Shown here: positions 12,601 to 22,742 of the stretch, one piece after another
Position numbering within the stretch: the stretch's first letter is position 1
How the letters are laid out: every line of letters begins with the position of its first letter
Assembly (NCBI RefSeq): GCF_020497125.1
Contig: NC_059072.1
Coordinates: 305,244,781-305,308,780 of the forward strand
DNA length: 64,000 bases
Direction: 5' to 3'
Origin: Mauremys mutica
Lineage: Eukaryota; Chordata; Testudines; Geoemydidae
Notes under the pieces: model-generated
The model's input: only the letters and a program-made list of their open reading frames with translations
Databases searched by the model: none
Told to the model about the DNA's origin: nothing
Position numbers and translations under genes: made by a program

Positions 12601-13601
12601 GGTAGGGAATATTTTTAAAATTAGCATTGGAATTCAAGATCTAACAATGTACAGCCTAACTCTTGTCTGTTAAATTGGAGAGAGATTTTAAGAACATATA
12701 CAGATAGCTCACATAATTTACAGTGCAATACATATAGAAGCAAAAGTCAAGTTGTTTCAGTCTCCCAGACTGATACACTAATCAATTGCCCAATTTTTAT
12801 TCAGTGTTAAAACTGCCAATAGAAAGCAAGTTTTCTTCAGAAGCTACTTTCTTTAGATGCAAGATCTTCCAGCAGCAGTATTATATAAAGGAATATATAT
12901 CTAATTCAAAAGATGGACAAGCACCTAATTAATATTGTAATATGTTTGAATTATACTCTATTTCATGCCACAAGCAAACAGGCTGAAAAGACTTACGTAA
13001 GCAACTGGAGTTTGACCTTTATCTAAAAGAGTCTCTCCCCTTCACAGCAAAGAACTGCTGAATTCATGAGTAATGGGTGTCTTTTAGAGACCAGAAATGA
13101 AAACTACATACTCTCATATAGTTGTATAGGTAATTCCCCCTCAAAGATTGTTTCTACTTCTATTTTAGTTTGTTTGATGCATCTGGTCATGTGAATAAAA
13201 CACTTACTGCTTCATTCACACGGAGTTAATATATATTCATATCTCCATATTGCAAATATAGCAGCCCAAGGTGATGAGACCAATTCTCAGGACATAGTAA
13301 ATTTACTATTAATGTTTTCCCTCTGCAGAACTTAGTAATAAGTGTTTAAAAATGTAGAATAAAGCAACTAGTAAGCTGAAGACAATACAAAAATGAAGCT
13401 TCTAAAACTAATATTAGTATCAGAGAAATGCATATTTTGTCTTTTTCTTTTGACTATGGAAATATTGGAAGTAATATGATAACGCCATTGCTCTCCATAT
13501 GCTAAAATTTTAGGTTGCCTTTGTAATGTTTACCTGTCATGTTCAAACACCTTCTGGAAACCCTCAAAGCATTTGTTGCTGGAAATCTGTTTCAGTGCCA
13601 T
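472..13601 (-). CDS. ESD: S-formylglutathione hydrolase (esterase D), 3-prime partial, seven coding exons
   Basis: Cytosolic serine hydrolase that splits S-formylglutathione into glutathione and formate, the second step of glutathione-dependent formaldehyde detoxification; it also has general carboxylesterase activity. Coding exons in order: 13601-13534, 12072-11984, 9174-9076, 5087-4963, 4274-4155, 1833-1735, 639-472. All have AG acceptors, the phases agree across every junction, and the joined frame gives 256 residues that align without gaps to vertebrate ESD (282 residues). The nucleophile elbow GHSMGG puts Ser at residue 149, and DQGKDDQF puts the acid Asp at 226. The catalytic His (about 260) and last 26 or so residues belong to an exon beyond the window. 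The start ATG is nine bases inside exon 2 and gives the family N-terminus [12 protein letters not shown]. Five donors are GT with good consensus, the first GTAAAC; the last visible donor is GC. Identity is very secure; protein length is inferred from the family. Confidence 0.97.
640..1734. other. ESD intron between exons 7 and 8
   Basis: AT-rich intronic sequence. I see no convincing gene, RNA or classified element; the short ORFs here have no recognisable features. Confidence 0.6.
1735..1833 (-). CDS. ESD: ESD exon 7
   Basis: Thirty-three whole codons after acceptor CTAAACAG, ending at donor GTATGT. Encodes [20 protein letters not shown] followed by [13 protein letters not shown], the conserved segment after the active-site Ser. 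Confidence 0.97.
2305..2540 (-). mobile_element. CR1 LINE 3-prime end, old copy
   Basis: Same tail as the younger CR1 at 47.6 kb: GAACATAAGAATATAAGAAC, then CAATGGCCAATGCCAG, then TAGCCACTGATGGAC and CATGAATTTATCTAG. Many substitutions and a missing 5-prime part mark it as ancient. Confidence 0.75.
3355..3480 (+). pseudogene. Degenerate LINE reverse-transcriptase C-terminal remnant
   Basis: Plus-strand translation reads [19 protein letters not shown], similar in pattern to the region after the RT domain in several non-LTR families, where a YGAET-like motif is usual. Stops follow. The family is not determined. Confidence 0.35.
4155..4274 (-). CDS. ESD: ESD exon 6, nucleophile elbow
   Basis: Forty whole codons between acceptor TTTTTTAG and donor GTAAGA. 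It carries the [10 protein letters not shown] nucleophile elbow, with catalytic Ser as the 22nd codon of the exon (residue 149), then ends in KNPGKYK. Confidence 0.97.
4963..5087 (-). CDS. ESD: ESD exon 5
   Basis: Acceptor ATAG, donor GTGACT. It finishes the Arg codon and encodes from [14 protein letters not shown] through MYSYIKDE. The intron just upstream (5088-9075) carries a CR1 fragment and a 2.1-kb Harbinger derivative. Confidence 0.96.
5190..5315 (+). repeat. MIR-like SINE fragment
   Basis: Reads TTAACCTCTGTGCCTCAGTT and TCCCAATAAA, then a decayed AATGAGGATGATG and TTTGAGATTC tail in the order expected of MIR. An old amniote SINE in the ESD intron. Confidence 0.6.
5830..6545 (+). mobile_element. 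CR1 LINE ORF2 fragment (endonuclease to linker)
   Basis: Translation shows [30 protein letters not shown] and [10 protein letters not shown], matching the upstream frame and N-terminal part of the 47.6-50.4 kb CR1. It continues to [19 protein letters not shown]. Frameshifts are present. It stops exactly where the Harbinger at 6546 begins and does not resume after 8695. Confidence 0.85.
6546..8695. mobile_element. PIF/Harbinger derivative with tandem left ends
   Basis: Outer ends GGCCTGATCTACACTA and, inverted at the right, GGGTACGTCTACACTA. The flanking trinucleotide is TTA at the left and TGA at the right, compatible with the 3-bp target duplication of the superfamily with one change. The left end is present three times (6546, 6570, 6587), each preceded by TTA. 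A Myb-like remnant is at 6924-7070. The middle has partly repeated blocks containing CAGACGGTACAGAA variants. No intact transposase is seen. Confidence 0.8.
6924..7070 (+). pseudogene. Myb/SANT-like Harbinger protein remnant
   Basis: Plus-strand reading gives [20 protein letters not shown] then [20 protein letters not shown], clearly related to AWTDREVSDLIAVWGDVSVL encoded at 40483-41035. The frame breaks shortly after, so this is a dead copy of the DNA-binding accessory protein. Confidence 0.75.
8696..9075. other. ESD intron 4, no recognised element
   Basis: AT-rich sequence between the Harbinger right end and exon 4; nothing identifiable. Confidence 0.55.
9076..9174 (-). CDS. ESD: ESD exon 4
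   Basis: Acceptor CTCTAG, donor GTAAGT. It completes the Gly codon of the [10 protein letters not shown] loop and encodes through [11 protein letters not shown], then leaves one base of the split Arg codon. The loop belongs to the oxyanion-hole region in this family. Length 99. Confidence 0.96.
9175..11983. other. ESD intron 3
   Basis: From 9175 to about 10820 it is AT-rich with nothing I can classify. From about 10980 to 11870 it holds a GC-rich dispersed repeat, listed separately. Confidence 0.55.
10980..11875. repeat. GC-rich dispersed repeat
   Basis: Abrupt GC-rich block in an AT-rich intron. It contains the imperfect palindrome CCCATTGGCCGGGAACCACG followed by GCCAATGAG, then a C-rich run of CCCAAACCCCCTCC-type units. 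Similar sequence, partly in the opposite orientation, occurs at 21950-23000 and 44880-45480. The long ORFs here are by-products of base composition. Class unknown. Confidence 0.6.
11984..12072 (-). CDS. ESD: ESD exon 3
   Basis: Begins after acceptor CTACAG and ends at donor GTGAGT. It encodes the segment with [13 protein letters not shown] and VLYWLS, the first beta strands of the alpha/beta-hydrolase fold. Length 89, with one base donated to each split flanking codon, so the frame is kept. Confidence 0.96.
12174..12367. mobile_element. Short hAT element (MITE) with 8-bp target duplication
   Basis: Ends CAGGGATCGGCAACCTTTG and, inverted, CAGGGATTGGCAACCTTTG, flanked by perfect ATCTAGAG at 12166-12173 and 12368-12375. 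No coding capacity. Lies in ESD intron 2. Confidence 0.9.
12376..13533. other. ESD intron 2, remainder
   Basis: AT-rich with no recognised gene or element. Confidence 0.55.
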
Positions 13602-13609
13602 AATCTCAG
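13534..13609 (-). CDS. ESD: ESD exon 2 (first coding exon)
   Basis: Acceptor TTTTAACAG is followed by eight untranslated bases and the ATG at 13601-13599. It encodes residues 1-22, from MALKQISS to KVFEHD, plus two bases of a split Ser codon before donor GTAAAC. The coding part is 13534-13601. Confidence 0.96.
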
Positions 13610-13718
13610 CTGTTAAAACAAAACAAAATAAAACACCATCAATTTGTATCTCCGGCCAATAGTTTTTTTTAAAAACAAAAACAAAAAACAACTTTGAATG
13701 GCCACTTTTTTCAGGTTT

Positions 13719-13990
13719 CAGAGTGGTAGCCATGTTAGTCTGTATCAGCAAAAAGAACGAGGAGTACTTGTGGCACCTCAGAGACTAACAAATGTATTTG
13801 GGCATAAGCTTTTATGGGCTAAAACCCACTTCATCGGATGCATCCAGTGGAAAATACAGTAGGAAGAGATAGATACACAGAGAACATGAGAAAATGGATG
13901 TTGCCATACCAACTATAACAAGAGTAATCAATTAAGGTGGGCTATTATCAGCAGGAGAAAAAAAAAACTTTTGTAGTGATAATCAGGATG
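13719..13990 (-). mobile_element. Penelope-like (Neptune-type) 3-prime fragment
   Basis: Carries AGTACTTGTGGCACC, AGACTAACAAATGTATTTG, GCATAAGCTTTTATGGGCTA and CCCACTTCATCGGATGCAT, the terminal sequence also found at 16.54 kb next to Penelope coding remnants. A near-repeat of 17 bases (TGGCCACTTTTTTCAGG and TGGCCATTTTTTTCAGG) brackets it and may be a target duplication, though part of the right copy resembles element sequence. Confidence 0.75.
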
Positions 13991-16120
13991 GCCATTTTTT
14001 TCAGGTGACTACTGAACAGCTGACTTCTACAAAGAAAGTACCTTCCAGTTACACAAATTCTTTCCATGTTTCAGAAACAAAATTTCAGTTGCCTTATATG
14101 AACATTTCAGGTTTAATAACTGGTCTATAATAGGGTACCAAACTTTTTTTTTTTTTTTTGGTGGTAACTTTTAATAGAGGAGAGAACAGTAATGGTGTGA
14201 AGGGAATGGGATCAAGTTACCAAGACGCCTCCTCCTATGTTCTTTAGTGGTACACAGGTTTAAACATCTTTTTGTCATATGAAATCAATCCACGTCTGGC
14301 AATCTATAGTCTTTTATTCTCCAGCTTCTACTCCTTCATTACACATTTAAAATGAATTTACATTTAAATCCACCATTTTGGGACCATTGTGTTATTCTGC
14401 CTTTGCAAAAACTACTTTCCAAGCCTGGCAAGGAACAGAACAGTACAGAAGAGAAATTATCCTATCCTTTGCCTTCATTTTGTTCATAAATTAACTCTAG
14501 AAGTATATGTTTTCTCACCATACTCTCTGTGCTTGGGAATTTTAACTTCTTAATAAGTACTTGCTACCCAAATACCTTCACTTTTGCTAGTAAATAGAAC
14601 CTTTTAAACTATCGACATCTGCATCTTGAAGAAACTCGTGCTAACACTTATATCTTTACATTAAGACAGTAAGAGCATGACTATACATTTGGACCATAAT
14701 TCAATTACTACAATTTTACTGTTACTGGTGTAACTTCCCTGGACTATCATGGTATTACACAAGCATAAAACTGGAGTAACCCAGCAGTGAACTAGACTCT
14801 TAGCATCTTTGAAAGGCAAGGTCTTTAGAAGGCTCCAAATCTTTTTACGTTTATTCTCAAAACCACTAATTTCTTTTGCTACTCCTAGGCTGTCAACGTC
14901 AACATTAGTTTGTATTTTAGGGCTTCACTGTACAATATCAGAGGATTCCATCTTACCAGGTTGACTTCTCTTGATCTTTAAACAAAAATAAGGAACCTGA
15001 AAAATATAAAAACATACTTTTGCAATCTTCAAACCTATTAAAATATTTCTGCTGAAACCCACCCAGAACACTTGCAATATTCAACACACCTGCAGTGAAC
15101 AGGGAGACGACCTAGAAGAACTAAGAGATTCACCCTCTACATTCTAAGACTCCAAAACAACATTTCTCTAATAAAGGATCCCACTGCTACTAAACTGATG
15201 TCATCCTAAGAAGCCCAATGCATTTGTAGCTTCTTCCAATGTCACACTGTGGCCTTCATGCATTTCCTCTGCCTCTTTTACCTTTCTCTCTTCCTGCCAA
15301 CTTTTTCTACACAAAAATATCCTTAATATTTTTTTATTATCCTCTTTAAAACTTTTTTGAGCAGACTAAACAGTTCGATCACATGCATTTCTGCCTGAGA
15401 CTCTACACCAGCTTTATATGGTTTAATCAAATGTTGTGCAGTGATTGGAAGGCATTAGATGAGCAGTGCTGTACAACATAACCACATGGTTTTGGTTTAT
15501 ACCAGTTAAAACTTAACTGGTAGCTCAGGTTGAACTGAGGGCCTCTTATAAAGCCCTAAGAATACATAGCTTCATCATGCTCATTTTACCCTACTCTTTA
15601 AAAGAAACCCTCATTGACTGGTACACAGCATCTTAAATACCCATGGTACTATCAAATAATAAGTCAGTGTCAAAAAGTTAACAGGGTCCCACATCTAAGG
15701 GTTTACAATCTAAAGGTACAAGCAAAGAATGCCAGACAAAACCAAACAGAAAATGCAGCATGGCCATTTTATGTTAAACACTTAACTGAACAGTTGGGTT
15801 TTCAGTAGCTTCTTGAAGATGTTTTTTCCACTAATTCCTTGGCATATAGTGAGAGACTGTTCCAGGCACTCACTGAGGAATAGCTGAGCCAGGAACAAGC
15901 AGAGACAAATGATGTATTGAGGTAGGAGACTGGGCAGAACACAAGGGAATATGTGAGCAGAGGACAGAGACTGAGAGGGGACAGAATTATGAGAACTAAC
16001 TTTCCATTCCAGTACTTCTACTGTACTTCATTCTCCACTTATCCTAAATAAGTCAAGATAGTAAGATTAGTAGATACACCATCAGTCCTCAGCTACCATG
16101 GGGAAATATCCTCTATAACA
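13991..16120. other. ESD intron 1, first block
   Basis: Mostly AT-rich, unclassified sequence with a short T-run near 14140. No gene evidence. Confidence 0.5.
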
Positions 16121-16310
16121 GTGGTTCCCAAAGTTTTTAGTAAGGTGACCCACCAACCGCATGTTCTCTTTTTTGGGGGGGAAGGGGAGAAAGGTAGGAG
16201 GAGGAGAAAAGGTGGAACGCTGCTCTGGAAGAGTGGGGAAGGGAAATGGGATTTTTTTATTCAGGATGCTACCATAGCCAAATATCATGCAACAGTAACA
16301 GTTCACTAGG
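16120..16310. mobile_element. Possible hAT-type fragment
   Basis: CAGTGGTTCCCAAAGTTTTT followed by AGTAAGGTGACCCACC at the left resembles the left end of a hAT element. No matching right end or duplication was found, so it may be truncated. Confidence 0.4.
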
Positions 16311-17179
16311 GATGTGTTTAAACTGTCATTTGTTTTTTAAATGGGAGATAGCATTGTCTGTTTAAACACAGTATGATTAGCCAGGACATTTAGTTCTAAT
16401 CCAAGTTCTGTCACTGGTTTGCTTGTGCTCTGTATTTCTTGTATTCATCTACTCTCTTGCCTTACAGGAAGACTGTAAATTTCTGAGGGAAAAGATTGTC
16501 TTTTTTATATGTTTGTAAAGCAACCAGCACAGTGGGGATGTAAAAAGAACAGGAGTACTTGTGGCACCTTAAGAGACTAACAAATTTATTTGAGCATAAG
16601 CTTTCGTGGGCTACAGCCCACTTCATCGGATACATAGAATGGAACATATAGTGAGGAGATAAATATACACATACAGAAAACATGAAAAGGTGAGAGTTTT
16701 CCTATCAACTCTAAGAAGCTAATTAATTAAGAGAAAAAATGTTTGTAGTGATAATCAAGAATAGCCCATTACAGACAGTTTGACAAGAGGTGTGAGAATA
16801 CTTAACATGGGGAAATAGATTCAATGTGTGTAATGGCTCAGCCATTCCCATTCTCTATTCAAGCCTAGATTGATAGTCTAATTTGCATAGTCAAGTTCAG
16901 CAGTTTCTCATTGGAGTCTGTTTTTGAAGCTTTTCTGTTGCAAAATTGCCACGATTAGGTCTGTTACTGAGTGGCCAGAGAGGTTGAAGGTTCTCCTACT
17001 GGTTTTTGAATGTTATGATTCCTGATGTCAGATTTGTGTCTATTTATTCTTTTGCATAGAGATTGTCAGGTTTCGCCAATGTACATGGCAGAGGGGCATT
17101 GCTGGCACATGATGGCATATATCACATTGGTAGATGTGCAGGTGAACGAGCCCCTGATGGCATGGCTGATGTCATTACC

Positions 17180-18212
17180 GCTTCACAGGGTACTCTGGGC
17201 GTCTTCCAATAACAATCACTCACACTGGTGTACACACACACACACACCAAGGCCTCTTTTCTTCCGTTTTTTTTTAACCCTTTTTTAACCTTTTTATCTC
17301 TTTTTAAATTTTTTTTTTTTTTTTTTAACCTCGATGCATCTTTACCTGGTCCGGACCAATACCATGAGGCGGTATGACAACCCCTCTTGAGGCGGTAAAA
17401 AACCCTCAGCACCGGTGCATTCTAATGCATTTACCTATGCATTACCTTATGCATTTACCTTGGCCAACTCAGCAGTTCCCAGTACTGCTATAAACTAACC
17501 TTATTGGGGCCTCTCCCCAATACCACTTTGCATCTGATCCTGCTGCACAGTCAATAAGTTCAGATGGCGTGACCCCAACAGAGACAGACGTTCTCACGGA
17601 AAGTCCTCCTCCGATACCCCAATAGAGATTTCAAAAGGTCTCATACCTCTCATGTGGCGCCATGGGGTTCTAAGGGGAATGATCCGTAGTAGCCGTCTGT
17701 GGTTGCGTGGGCGTTGCCATCCCGGACGAGCCCCCAAATTGTTGGAGAAAAACTCAGTTCTCGCTTTTTGTTTGGGTGCAGCAAAATCAAATACTTTATT
17801 ATTTCTCCAGTAATTACAATGGAGGGAGAGAGTGCCATAGGACACAGGGTCGCCCCAGTCCCGGACAGGTCTCTCAACTGGTAAACAATTACAGCAAGCT
17901 TTATACCTTTGTTACAGACAATTTCTAGCAATAATACAGACGGTAAAAAGCAACAAATACATTTTGTTTATACATAAGCTTTTCTGCTATCTTATTTATC
18001 TCACTCCTAAGAAAACCAAGCCTGCATATTTGGTTAGACTGTTGCAAGGTCGTAATAACTTTGTACACAGTTCTTGTCCTCTTGCCTCGCACTATCCTTG
18101 CTTCTACAAGTCTCACATCATTAGGGTTACAGTATGGCCTGACTCTTGCTAACTGACTAACATGCATTAAAATCCCCTTCAAATCCTTATTAATTCTTTC
18201 CCTGCTTCCACA
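17180..18212 (-). mobile_element. Endogenous retrovirus fragment: 5-prime LTR, primer-binding site, leader
   Basis: Reading the minus strand, an LTR of about 473 bases runs 18212 to 17740, starting TGTGGAAGC and ending CTCCAACA. It has a TATAAAG box at 17905-17899 and an AATAAA signal at 17800-17795. Directly downstream is a proline-type primer-binding site, then untranslated leader with an A-rich stretch and a GT run. No gag, pol or env frame and no second LTR are present, so the copy is truncated. The proline primer suggests a gammaretrovirus-like ancestor. The left boundary is approximate. Confidence 0.85.
17719..17736 (-). promoter_or_regulatory. Retroviral primer-binding site (tRNA-Pro type)
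   Basis: TGGGGGCTCGTCCGGGAT on the minus strand, three bases after the LTR end. This 18-mer is the established proline tRNA primer site of gammaretroviruses. Confidence 0.9.
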
Positions 18213-18449
18213 CTCCTATGATGATGCCACTTGAATAGATGTGGACAGAGTTGGCATAGGGCTTTGTTGCAATGGTAGGTTCCTGGGTTAGTGTTTTTGT
18301 TCAGTGGTGTGTGGTTGCTGGTGAGTATTTGCTTCAGTTTGGGGGGCTGTCTGTAAGCAAGGACAGGTCTGTCTCCCAAGATCTGTGAGAGTGAGAGATC
18401 ATCTTTCAGGATAGGTTGTAGATCTTTCATGATGCACTGGAGAGGGGGC

Positions 18450-19740
18450 TGAAGGTGATGGCTAGTCTATGACTAGGGCCCCTAAGCACTACCACAATAC
18501 AAATAATAAATATATCTACCGGCCATACGTTTACCATGCGATTTTTTTAAAAAGCTGCAGAAAGTTAAAGAGGACGATCCTACTGTTATGAAATATTAGC
18601 CTGATGTAGTTTTCTATCTTACTGTGAAACCCTATCATAACAGAAATGTGTCCACCCATCCCTGACTTGATAAGAAAGTAACATCACAAATTAATTTTGA
18701 TGCCTATTACCTTCCTTTTCTGCTCATTCTGAAAGCATAAGTTTAAATTCTAACCAGGAAAACGCCAATAAAATGCAGCTGTCTTCTTTAGCAACTTTTA
18801 AAAACTATAAATATCAGGAGAAAATTATTACATTTAACTTAAGTGAGAGCTTCTAAATAAAGCCATATGGTATATTGTAAATTAAGAGAGACCTTCAGTT
18901 AAATATTCTTTTATCAGCAAAGAGACAATGGTTGTTTCTTATTGCCTTCGGGTTGTTAGATTTTTAATCCAATTTCAGTGTTAAATGTAAATGGTAGTAT
19001 TTGTGTTTACCTGTTCTACTGACTGTACTTTTGTTCAAGCCCAAAATGTGATGAATTAAAAGGATATCATCCTGCACAAGAATCAATTTTTGTAACAGAA
19101 CAATTCCACAGCTATACAAATCTTTACACTACATTATATTCATTTTATATATACAAAATTAGTATTTCCCTGTGGTCACATCTAATTCTTTTTTCTATAA
19201 TGACATTAGAATTTGATTATATCAGTGCCGATTCACGTAACAAAAATCAAGCCACTGTTTAAAGGTCAAATTTTTCAAATCCAGGCCTAAAACTAAGCTC
19301 CTAAATTCATACTCCGACACCCAGCTTTGAAAGCTTTGGTCAAAAAGAACTATATGCAGTAGACCAAATTCATTTTTGTTGTATCTTCAGTGAAGTTAAT
19401 GTGTTTTCAATATGTTGAAAAAGGAAACTAAAAGGAAAGGAAATATAACAGATTAGGTTGTTGCAGAAGCAGGATCACCAATGGAATGCAATGAGGCAAA
19501 TGCAATTTTAGTCTGGTAGGCAATTCTTCCTGATCCTCTATGAGCTCTATATATCTACAGAGTAATCTCACTGCATAAAAGTTATTTAAAAGTGAAGCAA
19601 AACAAAGCAAAAAATATATTGTAGGAAACAATTCAACAGCTGCAGGGGAATTTACCAGTTAGTATAATACTGGTTTGTCTACACCTAACTTCCGATAGTT
19701 TTAATAGTATGCCCTGTTGTTGTAGCCATGTAGGTCCCAG
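18450..19740. other. ESD intron 1, middle block
   Basis: AT-rich with no recognised element or gene. Confidence 0.5.
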
Positions 19741-19743
19741 AAT

Positions 19744-19925
19744 ATTAGAGAGAAAAGGTGGGTGAGGTAACATATTTTATTGGACCAACTGCAGTTGGTG
19801 AGAAACACAAGCTTTCAAGCTATGCAGGTCAGACCTGAAGAAGAGCATATTGCTCAAAAGATTGTCTCTCTCACCAACAGAAGTTGATCCAATAAAATAT
19901 ATTACCTCACCTACCTTCTCTAAGT
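19744..19925. repeat. Penelope-derived inverted repeat
   Basis: Left arm GAGAAAAGGTGGGTGAGGTA then ACATATTTTATTGGACCAAC; the right arm ends in its complement, ATATTACCTCACCTACCTTC. The centre has CAGACCTGAAGAAGAGC, typical of these tails. Arms are roughly 75 bases, similar to 57475-57642. Confidence 0.65.
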
Positions 19926-21130
19926 TTTAACAGTGGGAGATATAACTATTTTTGGATGGTATTTGATTCTGAAATGGGGGGAGGGCCCTGAAGTGTTTTC
20001 AGATGACAGAGATGGACCTTGACAAATGTTAAATCAGAGACATTATAGGGTACAATTAAAGAAGGCACAAAAACTAGAGGGGAAGGAAACAAAGCTTAGA
20101 TTGTGGACAAACCATAAGGAGTATAGGAGAAGAAAGCGCTGGAGTGATGGAGAATTTTAAAGGGATAAAAACTTGATACATGAGGGAAACCAGTGTAAAG
20201 ATTCAAATGGGGGGGGGGGGAAGAGGGGCATTGTCACTGCTGAAGGAGAATAAGGTAGACTTGGCAACTGGAAGGCAAGATGGAAAGGAAGGCAAGCCAG
20301 AAAACTTCAGTGGTGCAGATAAGAAACTGCCAGGGCCTACAGTAACATTACTTGCTGTCAGATAAGAGGAAAAGATGAATTTTCAAAGTGTTGAAGCAAA
20401 GAAGCTCAAAGTGCATGGGTGATCATTCCCTATACTTTGAGGGATTGCTTTTTTCTCTACCATGAGAACTATTGCACAGAAGATTTCCTTGACACTCTGT
20501 TAATTTCCTTTACCATCAGACTGGAACTTTTTGTAAATACAGGAGTCAGGCACGGTGATTCCAAGGAGTTCCCCATTTACCTTTCCCTTATTGTTAATTT
20601 ACATGTTTTATCACATCTCTTTTCTCAAATAAACTAGCCAATCTTCAAAGTTTCTCTTCACATGGGATATTCCATGCCCTTGATCAAGGCTTCTCTGTAT
20701 GTCCTCTAGTTCTGCAGTAGCCTTATGAGATGGTGTGGTCTGTACTGTGTACAGTATTGGTCACCCTATGGGTTGATACATGGGCATTATCATATTCTTT
20801 GCATTATTCTTCATTCCTCTCCATCACATCAGAACATCTTGTTTGCTATTCTGATTGCAGATGTCCATTGAGAAGGGGTATATATGGCGCTGTCTACAAT
20901 GATGCCCAGGTCCTCTCTGAGGAGGTCCTTGTGGGAACAGGGAGACTTGCATCAAGTCACTGCCTCGCTCCCCCACCCAGCACAGAGTAATAGGCTGGTA
21001 TCTCATTACAACACCCTCCCCCCCTTTACTAATTTGCAAGCTTTACCTGCGCAATTTGATTGCTTTCTACAGGACTCGTGCAACCGAGAACACAGGGCCC
21101 CGCTGCCCGGACCAAGCTGGGTGACTATGA
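19926..21130. other. ESD intron 1, block next to the promoter
   Basis: Unclassified sequence with a G-run near 20211-20220. No exon or element could be supported. Confidence 0.5.
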
Positions 21131-21660
21131 ACAAGCGTCAACGCGGGGGTCCGTGGCACCCGTTTGGCTGAAGCGATGCGAGGCTGGACGAAGCTCAGCC
21201 CGTGCGGAGAGCCCGGCTCCGTCTCACGTTACAGGCGGCCCAGGCAGGCGCCCCAGGGTTAGGAGGAGCCGCGCTGTCCGCCGGGCCCGCAGCGAGTCCC
21301 GCCACCCCACCGCCCCGGCTGCGCTCAGCGCGGCGGGGCCTGGCCCTGGCTGTGCCCGCCTCTGCCGCCTTCCCGCAGCCCCAGGGGCAGGGCCCGCTCC
21401 GGGCACCGGCAGGGCGAGCGCGGCCCTGCACCCCACCCGCGCGGGAGCAGGGAGCGGCGTGACGGCCCGCGCCGCCGCTTACCTCGGGCGGAGGCCGGGG
21501 GCTCGGAGGCGCTGGCGGGCGGCGGAGCCGGAGCAGCCGAAAGCGCGGGGGGCAGAGGAGGGCGGCTCTTAACATGGCGCCGCCCCGACTGCCTCCCACA
21601 GCGCCGCCCCGGGGCCACCGCCGGGGACCTGCTTCCTCCGCCTCAGTGTCCCCTCAAGGG
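21130..21660 (-). promoter_or_regulatory. CpG-island promoter of ESD
   Basis: A sharply bounded GC- and CpG-dense block in AT-rich surroundings, overlapping the putative exon 1 donor. No TATA box is seen. AACATGGCGCC at 21571-21581 resembles a YY1-type initiator element. This is the layout of a broadly expressed housekeeping promoter and fits ESD. The exact start site is unknown. Confidence 0.7.
21483..21620 (-). other. ESD: Probable non-coding exon 1 of ESD (5-prime UTR)
   Basis: Inside the CpG-rich block the minus strand has an excellent donor, GAG then GTAAGC, with the exon edge at 21483. Coding exon 2 carries only eight bases of UTR after its acceptor, so an upstream non-coding exon is required. 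The upstream edge of this exon is a guess; the donor is seen directly. Confidence 0.65.
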
Positions 21661-22327
21661 CTGCCCTCCCCCCACTGCCAACACCCCCCTTCCAGGCCTG
21701 CCTTCCCCCACCCCAGTGTCCACATCCCAGAGACCCTCTCCCCACTGCCTATGCCAGGGCTGCCTGCTCCCCACAATGTCACTGCCCTGTCGTCGTCCCC
21801 CCACCCCACTATCTCCTCCAGAGCGCCAGGGGTGCCTCCCCCCCATACCCAAACAGTGTCACCGCCCCCTCCACACACTCCCTGTCACCGCCCCCTCCAG
21901 GGTCCCCCTGCTCCCCACATCTACATAGTGTCCAGGGGTGGCAGGTTTGTAGAATTTTTGGTGGTACCAGAACCTGCCCCCGCCCAAACTCTGACCCCCA
22001 CCTGCTCACGGCTCTGGGAGGGAGTTTGGGTAGGAGAGGAGGTCTGGGGTGCAGGCCCTAGGCTGGGGCAGGGGATTGGGGTGCAAGGTGCAGGCTCTGG
22101 GAGGGAGTTTGGGGATGGGAGGGATCCAGAGGGATGGGGTGAAGGCTGTGGGGTGTGGCTGCAGATGAGGAGTTTGGGGTGTGGGAGGGGCTTAGGGCAA
22201 GAGTTGGGGTGTAGGAAGTGAGGGCTCTGGGGCTGGGAATGAGGGGTTTGGGGTGTGGGAGGGGCTCAGGGCGAGAGTAGGAGTGTGGGGGGGTGAGAGC
22301 TCTATCTGGGGCCGGGGGCTTTGGGGT

Positions 22328-22564
22328 CAGGGCCAGCTCCAGGGTTTTTGCCACCGCACTCTGCAAAAAAAACCCAACGATCGTGATCTGCAGCTCTACC
22401 GCTGCCGCTTCAGTCTTCGGCGACAATTCGGCGGTGGGTCCTTCACTCCGAGAGGGAGTGAGGGACCCACAGCCGAATTGCCACCGAAGACCCAGGCGTG
22501 CTGCCCCTCACTGTTGGCTGCCCCAAGCAGCTGCTTGCTGGGCTGGTGCATGGAACCAGCCCTG
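22328..22564. mobile_element. Short hAT element with 8-bp target duplication
   Basis: Ends CAGGGCCAGCTCCAGG and, inverted at the right, CAGGGCTGGTTCCATG, flanked by perfect TTTGGGGT at 22320-22327 and 22565-22572. Non-coding. Confidence 0.9.
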
Positions 22565-22742
22565 TTTGGGGTGTTAGAGAAGCTCAGGGCTGGGGCAGAG
22601 TGTTGGAGTGCAGGAGGATGAGGGCTCTGGCTGGGACTGGGGATAAGGGGTTTGAGGTGTGGGAGGGGCTAGTGCAGGGGGATGAGGGCTCAGGGCTCGG
22701 GCAGTGGGTTACGGTGCGGGAGCATGAAAGCTCTGGCTGGGG

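Larger units (their letters stand above)
16540..18450 (-). mobile_element. Penelope-like element (Neptune-type), split by a retroviral LTR
   Basis: Minus-strand coding remnants: upstream (18430-18215) LGDRPVLAYRQPPKLKQIL and NPGTYHCNKALCQLCPH, a Cys-rich linker between RT and endonuclease; downstream (about 17165-16900) GSFTCTSTNV, VIYAIMCQQCPSAMYIGET and RINRHKSDI, a GIY-YIG-like endonuclease. A TGA directly after GET and a later frameshift kill the frame. The 3-prime end (16543-16700) has the AGTACTTGTGGCACC tail. Between the two coding pieces lies the ERV at about 17180-18212. Confidence 0.85.
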
